Positions 37,278-44,985 of a DNA stretch of 46,515 nt are shown here, one piece after another (within the stretch, counting starts at the first letter, position 1; each line of letters starts with the position of its first letter). The stretch is from Sphaerobacteraceae bacterium. GTDB lineage: Bacteria; Chloroflexota; Chloroflexia; Thermomicrobiales; Thermomicrobiaceae. The notes under the pieces are model-generated. The model ran no database searches. It saw nothing but the letters and a program-made list of their open reading frames with translations, and was not told where the DNA came from. The position numbers and the translations under genes were made by a program. The stretch is from NCBI GenBank assembly GCA_007695115.1, contig REEK01000138.1, forward strand, positions 1 to 46,515, read 5' to 3'.

Positions 37278-38564
37278 CTATCCAAGATCGACGAAATATG
37301 TTCGGCATGCCCGGTCTACGAGATCGGGATCGAGCGATGGGGGGACATCCAGATACTTGGCGATTCCGATCAGAATCCGCAAGATATCGCGCGGATGACA
37401 GGCGCGAAGCTCTCGCTGCTGCTTCACATAATGCTCGCGCAGCAGGTAGACCAGTCCTTGCTGATCGAACGGGATCTGGAAGTGCTCGCATTGGAGTTTG
37501 AAGATCTCACGAAACTGATTTGCGGACGGGTTGACGACGTTGATCTTGCTCTGAATTCGGCGCAGGAAGGCGTCATCGACCAGATCCCGCGGGTTGAGGT
37601 TGGTGGAGAAGACGATGACCTCCTCGAAGGGGATCTCGATCTTCTTTCCGGTCTTCAACGTGAGGTAGTCGATGCGTTTTTCCAGCGGCACGATCCACCG
37701 GTTGAGCAGATCGGTGGGGCGGACCTGCTGGCGGCCGAAGTCGTCGATCAGGAACATGCCGTTGTTGGCCTTCATCTGCAGCGGCGCCTCGTATACCTTG
37801 GAGACCGGATCGTAGACAAGGTCGAGACTCGTCAGCGTCAACTCGCCACCGACCATGACCGATGGCCGCTTGCAGAGCACCCAGCGTCGATCGTATTCGA
37901 CACGACCCGGCGCAATCGGTACGGGCTCGTGATTCTGCACATCCAGAACTTTGATGATCTGTCCATCGATCGTCACGGCGTGCGGAATCAGCACGTAGCC
38001 ACCCAGCAATTCCGCCATGCGCTCGGCGATAGCTGTTTTGCCGTTGCCCGGTTCCCCGAACAGGAACATGGAGCGACCGGTGTTGACCGCCTGACCGACC
38101 TGGTCAACGGTCGCGTCCGCTACCACCATGTCGGACATCGCCTTGATTACTTCCTCACGGCTGACGCGCTCGGGACCCCGGGACTGTTCCATCACCATGT
38201 TCTGGTACGCCTCGAGTGTCACCGGTGCAGGACCGGCGTATGCTGTGCGGTCGATCTGCTCCTGCGCACGGCTAGAACCTTTCGGCGTCAGAGTGTACTG
38301 GTAGGCCAGTTCGCCGAAACCTGACGATCCGGAGACTTCGACATACTCTTCCCGCTTGAGATAACCGAGTGCGCGTTCGAGTACGTTGAAATAGGGGAGG
38401 CAGAGATGCTCGGACATCGCCTGGCCGGTGATCATTCCCTGGAAATAGACCACTTTCAGCGCCATATCGGCGATCGATATCAGATCCAGACCGGTTTGTT
38501 CGATACTCGTTGGCTCCTGGGCCGCGAGCATTCGTGTGGTTGGACCCGCTGACGCAACTGACAT
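37278..38564 (-). CDS. MoxR-like AAA+ ATPase of unknown function
   Basis: A 428-residue ATPase. The N-terminal 120 residues resemble a winged-helix module (LDLISIADMALKVVYFQGMI, then ALGYLKREEYVEVSG and YQYTLTPKGSSRAQEQI). The AAA+ core has Walker A GEPGNGKTAIAERM, Walker B GMFLIDDFGRQ and a sensor in VIVFSTNLNPRDLVDDAFLRRI, and ends in a helical lid. MoxR-type ATPases act as chaperones for partner proteins, often with a VWA protein, but none is nearby. The ATG at 38564 is preferred over an in-frame TTG at 38606; the ribosome site (CGGAA) is weak. It lies between the HlyD-like gene and ftsH on the same strand. Confidence 0.8.
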   Translation of the reverse strand: MSVASAGPTTRMLAAQEPTSIEQTGLDLISIADMALKVVYFQGMITGQAMSEHLCLPYFNVLERALGYLKREEYVEVSGSSGFGELAYQYTLTPKGSSRAQEQIDRTAYAGPAPVTLEAYQNMVMEQSRGPERVSREEVIKAMSDMVVADATVDQVGQAVNTGRSMFLFGEPGNGKTAIAERMAELLGGYVLIPHAVTIDGQIIKVLDVQNHEPVPIAPGRVEYDRRWVLCKRPSVMVGGELTLTSLDLVYDPVSKVYEAPLQMKANNGMFLIDDFGRQQVRPTDLLNRWIVPLEKRIDYLTLKTGKKIEIPFEEVIVFSTNLNPRDLVDDAFLRRIQSKINVVNPSANQFREIFKLQCEHFQIPFDQQGLVYLLREHYVKQQRELRACHPRDILRILIGIAKYLDVPPSLDPDLVDRACRTYFVDLG

Positions 38565-38730
38565 TCTGGATGTTCCGTTTCTGGGATGGCTGCCCGAATC
38601 GCTCAATTATTTGTAATTAAGCCTACCTGTGTGGAGAGTATTCAGTCAGTAGCTAAATTGTATCGATTCTGGGATCGACAGCATTGTTACCCGGGTACCA
38701 AGGTACCCTGTGCTGTTCGTTGCCAATGGT
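38565..38730. promoter_or_regulatory. Intergenic region with a perfect GGGTACC dyad upstream of the AAA ATPase gene
   Basis: This region contains GGGTACC-AA-GGTACCC at 38693-38708, a perfect 7-bp inverted repeat with a 2-base gap, about 22 bases past the stop of the HlyD-like gene. There is no U run on the minus strand, so it is not a classical terminator; an operator is possible. A minus-strand TACAAT (38657-38662) may be a -10 for the ATPase gene, but no -35 is clear. A short A/T-rich repeat, AATTATTTGTAATT, lies at 38605-38618. Confidence 0.4.
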
Positions 38731-39720
38731 TCAGGGCAGAACGACTTCGTCGCCTTCGTTCAATCCATCGGCGATCTCGACCATTCCCCCACTGCGGATA
38801 CCGGTGCGGATCTCGCGTTCGACGATGTCCCCATCCTCGAGTACGTTCACGAACGTTCGCCGACCAACGGTCTGAAATGATCCTTCTGGAAGCACCAGCA
38901 CGTCACGACGAACCTCGGCGGTAATTTCGACTTCAGCGTTCATCCCCGGGAGGATGAGGAGATCGCCTTCGGCGTCAAAGCGGACCTGCGCCGGGAAGAC
39001 GGTGGTACCACCAACCATCTCGGCACGGCGTGCGATCGAGTAGATCTCGCTCTCGATCGTCGTCTCCGGGAATGCCTCGAGAATGATCCGGGTCTCGGCG
39101 CCGACGTTGATCAGCGGAAGATCGACCTCATCGATATTGACGATCAGTTCGAACTGGCGAAGTTCGGCAAGTTGTATGAGATCCGTACCCTGAGGAACTG
39201 GATCTCCTTCGTCAATAGCAACGTGTATCACCGTGCCGTCGGTGGGAGCGAGGACCAGGCTTTCGGACAGAGCCTGTTCGGCATCAGCGAGCGCACGCTC
39301 GGCCTCATCGACGATCTGCTGAGCCTGCACACGCTGGGCGATCGATTCCGCAGTGGTTGGTTCATCAGTCTGTTCGTTCAACAGCGAGAGGTTCGCCTCG
39401 GCCTCTTCCAGCGCGTTTTCGGCTTCTTCTACTGTTTCATCGAACGGTTCTCGATCCAGCTCGATCAGTACGTCTCCTTCGCGAACCTCATCTCCGGGGA
39501 TCACCGAGATCAGTTCGACCGTGGTTGTTGCCGGGGCGATGAGTTGTGTCGCGTCTCTCATGGAGACGGTTCCCACTGATTCAATGGTGACGTCCACGTC
39601 TCCGCGGGTCACGGTGACCGTGTCATCCTGCGAATCAGTGCGGAGCACTACCACAGTGACAATTATCGCCACGACCACAACGATCCCTGCCGCCAGCGCA
39701 ATCCAGAACCATTTACTCAT
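38731..39720 (-). CDS. HlyD/MacA-type membrane-fusion adaptor
   Basis: A 329-residue protein with one N-terminal membrane helix (WFWIALAAGIVVVVAIIVTVVV). It has a split lipoyl (barrel-sandwich) domain (VIPGDEVREGDVLIELDREP and LAPTDGTVIHVAIDEGDPV) around an acidic, Glu/Ala-rich helical hairpin. Beta-barrel and membrane-proximal parts follow (AEVEITAEVRRDVLVLPEG, VEIADGLNEGDEVVLP). Adaptors of this type link a MacB-like ABC pump to the outer layers. It overlaps the permease gene by 8 bases and its ATG is at 39720. No signal-lipobox cysteine is present. Confidence 0.88.
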   Translation of the reverse strand: MSKWFWIALAAGIVVVVAIIVTVVVLRTDSQDDTVTVTRGDVDVTIESVGTVSMRDATQLIAPATTTVELISVIPGDEVREGDVLIELDREPFDETVEEAENALEEAEANLSLLNEQTDEPTTAESIAQRVQAQQIVDEAERALADAEQALSESLVLAPTDGTVIHVAIDEGDPVPQGTDLIQLAELRQFELIVNIDEVDLPLINVGAETRIILEAFPETTIESEIYSIARRAEMVGGTTVFPAQVRFDAEGDLLILPGMNAEVEITAEVRRDVLVLPEGSFQTVGRRTFVNVLEDGDIVEREIRTGIRSGGMVEIADGLNEGDEVVLP

Positions 39721-42055
39721 AACGGAGCACCTGAATCGGGCGAATTCGCGTCGCGATCAGCGCCGGGCCGAGTGCGACGGCCGCACTGGCCAGCACAGCG
39801 ACAAGGAAGGAGCCGATGAGCGCGACATTACTGAAATGGAACTCCAGTCCGAACAGCTGAGAGCTGGTCAGATTGACCAGGTAACGCGCCAGTGGATAAC
39901 CAATCACCAGGCCGACCGCATATCCCAGAGTTGCGAGCGCGACACCTTCCGTCACCAGCAAACGAATGAGTTGTTGACGACTGGCTCCCACGCTTCTCAA
40001 GATGCCGAACTCTCTCCGTCGTTCCGTCAGATTGATGATCAACGTATTGACGATTCCCGCAAGGCCGACCAGCCCAACGATAGCGACCATTGCGTTAAGC
40101 ATCAAGGTCAGGATGCCGATCACGCGCTCCGCGGACTCCTGGTCCTGATACATCGGAACCGTTTGCGGTTGCTGCATGGCGTAGGTCTCTTCGATATCCG
40201 AGAGGATTCGGTCAACATCGTCCGGTGCGGAGGATGAGAGCTGCATGGCAAAGATACCGGCGGTCTGACCGCGACCCAATAGGCGTTGCTGATCCTCGAT
40301 ACGCAGGAAGACTTTGCCAATAGCATCGGCACCCAGGAACGTGCTCTCATCATCGACGAGGCCCACCACCTCAACCAGATTCGAGCGGTCATCCATGTCA
40401 AGCGTGATGACGTCACCCACTCCCGTATCGAGCTCACGCGCGAGGTTTGTTGTCAGCACGGCCTGCGTGGGATTTCCGCGCCCCAGCCAGGTTCCGTCAG
40501 TCAAACGTGCATGGTAGATGCGAGTGTCGGCGGGTAATCCCCAGACTGTGGTTGTGGTTGACCCGACCGATCCCCGGGAGCGGGTCCATGGCTCGGCTCG
40601 CTCGACATCCGGGTGACGTTCCAGTTGCCTGCTGAAGCCGATATCGATCGGTTGATCGAACGAGACCCAGCCCTCGCCGCCGTACAGGTCATAGAGGTTG
40701 TCCACGGTTGTGGTGACCGAGCGATTGACGGCCTCAGTTCCGAGAAATGCACTGACCGCCACAGCCACCACGAGTACGGTGATTGCTGCTCGCCCTGGTC
40801 GGCGTGCCAGATTCCGCACCCCCATCGCGAAGATCGTTCCGAGCCGGGCAGCGGCGATTGTGAACCGGTGAACCAGACCGCGACGGAAGTCGGCAACTAC
40901 GCCGATGTTCTGCAACAGCTCGGCAATTTTTCGTCGGGTATTGAGCCATGTCGGGATTAGCGCGGAGACCACGGCAACGCCAACGCCAACCCCGAAGGCG
41001 AGCGCGACATCGGTCCAGTCGATCGAGAAGCCGGGCAGAAACAGTCCGGACAGGCCGGCGAGATAGCTCGTGAGCACTCTGCCGCCAATCAGACCCAGCC
41101 CGAGTCCGAAGACCGAGCCGAGTAACCCGATAATTGTGGCGAACCCCAGGTATCCGATGATCATGTAGCGCATTCGCCCGCCGACCGCCTTGATGATGCC
41201 GATCTGGCGAGTTTCCTCGACCATGATTGCGGCGATCGTATTGACGACCAGAAAGCCGCTGAGTGCCAGGCCGATTATCGAGAAGACTCTGAGAAGCACG
41301 AGGAGCGTTTCAAGCTCACGACTACCCGTGAACACCTCTGCGTCGCGCACATTGGGAGTACTTGTGCCGATTCCGCGTCGATTCAGCATCCGGGTGATCG
41401 AGCTTGCGGTGCTGCTAGCCTGACGCGGGTCCTCCAGACGGATCATGAGGAAGTTGTTGAGCTGGCGTCCTTCGAACCGTCGGGCTTCGACCGCCGGAAC
41501 GAAGGCGGTTGCGCGACCGGCAACAGCAGGATCCAGCGCTTCCGGCACCTGTACGAATCCACTGACCTCGACGTAGTGTGTTGGCGCTCCTCCCGATCGC
41601 TGCAGCGCCACGGTATCGCCGATCTCCAGGCCCAGGACTTCCTGAGCGCCGAAGTCGTAGGCGACTTCTCCGCGATCAGGGTATCGACCGGAAATGAGTT
41701 GCATTTCGGAAAGACGAATGTTCTGGAAATCCTCGACCCCGATGAGCCGTGTGCTGAACCATCCGGCACCGGCTGACGTTCGGGTTGTTCGAACCATCCT
41801 GGTATCGACGGTCTGAACATTCTCCTGCCTGGCCACGAGATCAACCAGCGTCGGAGAGATCTGCGAAACGAACACGGTGATGTCCGGCTGGCGGGCACCA
41901 GCGTATGTCTCGCGCTGCGCATCGGCAAGGTTGTGTCCGGTGTGATTGATGGCAACCAGTCCCGCCACACCGAGCATGATTCCGACGATGGTCAACACCG
42001 TTCGGAGTGGTCGCCTCTGAATGTCCCGAAGTGCCTTTACCAGGAGTGTGATCAT
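39713..42055 (-). CDS. Double FtsX/MacB-type ABC transporter permease
   Basis: A 780-residue permease with two FtsX units. Each unit has a membrane helix, an extracytoplasmic MacB periplasmic-core domain and three further helices. The first begins RPLRTVLTIVGIMLGVAGLVAI and returns at FSIIGLALSGFLVVNTIAA; the second begins RPGRAAITVLVVAVAVSAFLG and ends with VALIGSFLVAVLASAAVALG. The layout resembles LolE/BceB-like exporters of lipids, lipoproteins or peptides. The ATG at 42055 (MITLLVKALRDIQRR) matches the family start; no good ribosome site precedes it. No ABC ATPase gene adjoins, so the energising subunit must be encoded elsewhere. Confidence 0.87.
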   Translation of the reverse strand: MITLLVKALRDIQRRPLRTVLTIVGIMLGVAGLVAINHTGHNLADAQRETYAGARQPDITVFVSQISPTLVDLVARQENVQTVDTRMVRTTRTSAGAGWFSTRLIGVEDFQNIRLSEMQLISGRYPDRGEVAYDFGAQEVLGLEIGDTVALQRSGGAPTHYVEVSGFVQVPEALDPAVAGRATAFVPAVEARRFEGRQLNNFLMIRLEDPRQASSTASSITRMLNRRGIGTSTPNVRDAEVFTGSRELETLLVLLRVFSIIGLALSGFLVVNTIAAIMVEETRQIGIIKAVGGRMRYMIIGYLGFATIIGLLGSVFGLGLGLIGGRVLTSYLAGLSGLFLPGFSIDWTDVALAFGVGVGVAVVSALIPTWLNTRRKIAELLQNIGVVADFRRGLVHRFTIAAARLGTIFAMGVRNLARRPGRAAITVLVVAVAVSAFLGTEAVNRSVTTTVDNLYDLYGGEGWVSFDQPIDIGFSRQLERHPDVERAEPWTRSRGSVGSTTTTVWGLPADTRIYHARLTDGTWLGRGNPTQAVLTTNLARELDTGVGDVITLDMDDRSNLVEVVGLVDDESTFLGADAIGKVFLRIEDQQRLLGRGQTAGIFAMQLSSSAPDDVDRILSDIEETYAMQQPQTVPMYQDQESAERVIGILTLMLNAMVAIVGLVGLAGIVNTLIINLTERRREFGILRSVGASRQQLIRLLVTEGVALATLGYAVGLVIGYPLARYLVNLTSSQLFGLEFHFSNVALIGSFLVAVLASAAVALGPALIATRIRPIQVLRYE

Positions 42056-42486
42056 TGAGTGGGGTGGTTCTTTGACGACAAAAACTCTGAGCGATGAGTA
42101 TAGCAGTTTAGCGTTCTGTTCTCTTGGCACACCGATGTGGCCGAGACACCCCCAGGAGCTGTAAAGCGCTTCCATCCGCAATTGAGACAATAGTTGTGCA
42201 GTATGAAACATTGTGTGATGTATACAGGGAATTTCTCCTGCGTAATATTGTCACCGTATGATAGACTGGGGCATCCGTTTGAACCGGAAACGTGCAGGAG
42301 CGTACCGGTTGTTTGTCTACTTACGAGGTCGATTTGGCACATCGGTGTGAGACCCGGTCGATAGTGCGAATCTGTACCCCGGAAGCAGGAAACGGAGGAG
42401 GAGATTTTGGCAAACGCATTCCGTGTGGGGATGCGCATGCACGTATACGTGGCAGGGTCTGAGACTTTGTGGGAGGAACTTCACTT
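42056..42486. other. Divergent intergenic region before the first substrate-binding protein gene
   Basis: About 430 bases with no gene. A weak plus-strand promoter is possible: TTCTCC (42233-42238) and TATGAT (42257-42262), 18 bp apart. Nearer the gene there is a purine-rich GGAGGAGGAG stretch near 42395, a hairpin around GCATTCC / GGGGATGC (42416-42434), and a perfect 12-bp palindrome, CACGTATACGTG, at 42440-42451. The ribosome site GGGAGG lies about 10 bases before the ATG. Confidence 0.4.
42440..42451. promoter_or_regulatory. Palindrome upstream of the first substrate-binding protein gene
   Basis: CACGTATACGTG is a perfect 12-bp dyad 36 bases before the start codon, within the probable leader. 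It could be an operator or the tip of an RNA hairpin. It has no exact copy before the second gene, where only CACGCGTG (44969-44976) is found. Confidence 0.3.
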
Positions 42487-44427
42487 ATGGGTTTTGCTGA
42501 CAGCCAGAAGAAGCTGATGGAAGATGTGCTCGCTGGCGCGATTAGCCGCCGTTCGCTGTTGAAGCGTGCTGCGGTTCTCGGCGTTAGCGCGCCGGTTATC
42601 GCCAGCTTGCTTGCAGCATGCGAGGACGACGATTCCGATGATTCAGTTGATGACCCGGATCCGGCGGTTGACACCGATGATGACGAAGATCCGGTAGAGA
42701 CTGACGACGATCCGGTCGATACCGATGATGAAGATGACGACGAACCAATTGATGATCCGGACGAAGATGATGACGACGATGCTGCTGAAGCTCCCAGCGA
42801 AGCTGGCGGCGGCGGTCGACTGGACCTTCTCTGGTGGCAAGCTGTGGATATCATTAACCCGCATCTGGCTCAGGGTACCAAGGACTTCGACGCGTCCAAC
42901 GTTGTCTATGAGGCGCTTGCCTATACTGGCGATGATGGACAGATGATTCCGCGCCTGGCGACCGAAGTTCCCAGCGTTGAAGATGGAACTGTCGATGAAG
43001 ATGGTATGTGGGTCGAGTGGACGCTGCGTGACGACGTCTACTGGCACGACGGCGAGCAGTTCACTGCCGAAGACGTTCGCTTCACCTGGGAATTCGTTGC
43101 CGACGAAGCCACGACGGCAACCACGTTTGCCACCTACGAGATGATCGACGACATCGACATCGTCGATGACTTCACGATCCGGATTAACTTCCGTGAGCAG
43201 ACACCGGGCTGGTTCGTGCCGTTTACCGGTGGCAACGGTCTGATTCTGCCGGAGCACCTGTTCCGCGATTATGTCGGCGCTGAAGCTCGTAACGCTCCGT
43301 ACAACATGGAGCCGGTCGGTACCGGACCGTTCCGCGTGGTCGATTTCCGCCCGGCAGACACTGTCTTCTACGAGCGAAACGAAGAGTACTGGGATGAAGG
43401 CAAGCCGTACTTCGATACCGTGGAGATGATCGGTGGCGGTGACGCAACAAGCGTGGCACGTGCCGTTATTGTCACAGGTGAAGGCGACTGGGCCTGGAAC
43501 ATTCAGGTCGAAGCCGACATTCTCGACTCTCTCGAAGAGCAGGGCGATGCTGGATTCGTTCACGCATCCCCGGGCGAGAGCTGCGAGCGCCTGATGGTTA
43601 ACTTCGCCGATCCGTGGGAAGAAGTTGATGGTGCGCGGTCTGAGCCAAGCACCGAGCATCCATTCCTGACCGATCAGCTCGTACGTGATGCGATCAAGCT
43701 GTCAATTCAGCGAGACGTTATCGCCGATCAGCTGTACGGCCCTGGTGGTGTTACCACCGCGAACAACCTGAACGCACCAGAGTGGGTCGTCAATGAGGAC
43801 CTGTCCTGGGAGTTCGATCTGGACGCTGCGGCCGAACTGCTGGACGAAGCTGGCGCAGAAGATACCGATGGCGACGGTGTTCGAGAGTACAACGGTACAC
43901 CGATGTTCATGCTGTATCAGACATCGATCAACTCCATCCGCCAGAGCAACCAGGAGATTGTCCAGGACGACTTGAACTCGATCGGGTTCGACGTCGAACT
44001 GAAGGCTGTTGATGCAGCCGTGTACTTCTCCTCGGACGCTGGTAACCCGGACACCTACGGTCACTTCTATGCGGACGTCCAGATGTACACCAACGGTCCG
44101 TCAAACCCGTACCCAGTCAACTGGGCACAGCGGTTTGCATCATGGGAGATAGCAGAACAGGCAAATGCCTGGGCTGGTGAGAACCCAAACCGCTACGCCA
44201 GTGATGAGATGGACGATGTCATCCGCGCGATGGGCACCGAAATGGATCCGGATGAGCAGGAATCGCTGTTCCAGGAAATGAACCGGATTGCCACCGAAGA
44301 CGGTGTGGAGATCCCGATCGTTTTCCGGACCGGTGTCGAGACAGTTGCGAACGACCTCGCGGGATACAACCCTGGTCCATTCCGCTCTGACCTGTGGAAC
44401 ATTGGCGACTGGTATCGCGAAGAGTAA
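42487..44427 (+). CDS. Family 5 (peptide/solute) ABC substrate-binding lipoprotein, copy 1
   Basis: A 646-residue extracellular solute-binding protein of the oligopeptide/dipeptide family (SBP family 5). The N-terminus has a twin-arginine-type motif SRRSLLKRA, a hydrophobic stretch and a lipobox LLAAC, so it is probably a Tat-exported lipoprotein. The next 56 residues are almost all D, E, P, T and V. The folded domain then starts at GGGGRLDLLWWQAVDIINPH and shows family landmarks (WTLRDDVYWHDGEQFTAEDV, then NMEPVGTGPFRVVDF and AIKLSIQRDVIADQLY). It lacks adjoining permease and ATPase genes within the window. The ATG at 42487 follows GGGAGG; an in-frame GTG at 42469 overlaps that site. The next gene is a close paralogue. 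Confidence 0.93.
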   Translation: MGFADSQKKLMEDVLAGAISRRSLLKRAAVLGVSAPVIASLLAACEDDDSDDSVDDPDPAVDTDDDEDPVETDDDPVDTDDEDDDEPIDDPDEDDDDDAAEAPSEAGGGGRLDLLWWQAVDIINPHLAQGTKDFDASNVVYEALAYTGDDGQMIPRLATEVPSVEDGTVDEDGMWVEWTLRDDVYWHDGEQFTAEDVRFTWEFVADEATTATTFATYEMIDDIDIVDDFTIRINFREQTPGWFVPFTGGNGLILPEHLFRDYVGAEARNAPYNMEPVGTGPFRVVDFRPADTVFYERNEEYWDEGKPYFDTVEMIGGGDATSVARAVIVTGEGDWAWNIQVEADILDSLEEQGDAGFVHASPGESCERLMVNFADPWEEVDGARSEPSTEHPFLTDQLVRDAIKLSIQRDVIADQLYGPGGVTTANNLNAPEWVVNEDLSWEFDLDAAAELLDEAGAEDTDGDGVREYNGTPMFMLYQTSINSIRQSNQEIVQDDLNSIGFDVELKAVDAAVYFSSDAGNPDTYGHFYADVQMYTNGPSNPYPVNWAQRFASWEIAEQANAWAGENPNRYASDEMDDVIRAMGTEMDPDEQESLFQEMNRIATEDGVEIPIVFRTGVETVANDLAGYNPGPFRSDLWNIGDWYREE

Positions 44428-44985
44428 AGCTCTTCACGAAACTCAGTTATCTGAGATCGAATCAAAGCGGGCGGCCGATCGGGCCGCCCGCTTCGTCGTT
44501 AAACCGGATTGCCATGGGTCAGGTACTCCCTTTCCGGAAACTGGCGTCTCTCTGCCCCATATTTCATGATCTTGATGATCGCGTAACTTCACCCACACAT
44601 CTGTTGCTGAGAGTAGTGGAATCGTTTCCAGCTCTGCCGGGACGGCCAAAACTTCACTGCCTCTCGCTGGCGACTAAACGGGCATTGTCCAGGCGGGCAA
44701 TAATTTGCTCTTGTCAACGCACCGTGTTCTATGCCAAACTACGCCCATCTCGTGACGAACTCTGACTGTTGGAAAACGCTGGAGAATCGGTTAACGCAAA
44801 TTCTTTCATTGTCGTGCGCAGACCGCGCCGCGCAAAGGATGGGTTTGATGTTGACGTATATCTCAGCAGGGGAGGAGGACCAGTACCTGTACGGTAATTA
44901 GGCGAACGTGAAAGCTGACTGGTGAACCATCTTCAGTCACTCCGTAACTGGGTGAATTTATGAATGCACGCGTGTGGGAGGAACG
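44428..44985. other. Intergenic region between the tandem substrate-binding protein genes
   Basis: After the terminator (44465-44493), about 490 bases hold no supported gene. I see no strong promoter. TTGTCA near 44714 and TTGACG near 44851 lack well-spaced -10 partners. A purine-rich GGGGAGGAGGA (44869-44879) resembles a ribosome site without a following gene. GAACGTG and CACGCGTG sequences occur near the second gene. The length suggests that the second copy has its own transcription signals, whose details I cannot fix. Confidence 0.4.
44465..44493 (+). terminator. Terminator after the first substrate-binding protein gene
   Basis: AAGCGGGCGGCC (44465-44476) pairs perfectly with GGCCGCCCGCTT (44482-44493) around the loop GATCG. 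The 12-bp GC-rich stem is very stable; the tail CGTCGTT is only weakly U-rich. It lies about 40 bases after the stop codon. Confidence 0.75.

Noticed and set aside
37395-38324. Long plus-strand frame antisense to the AAA+ ATPase gene
   Set aside because: It mirrors a clear ATPase with intact motifs on the other strand; no independent support.
26523-44898. Shared 12-mer CTGTACGGTAAT at 26523-26534 and 44887-44898
   Set aside because: Both copies are intergenic, but many identical 12-mers are expected by chance in a window this size and the flanks do not match.
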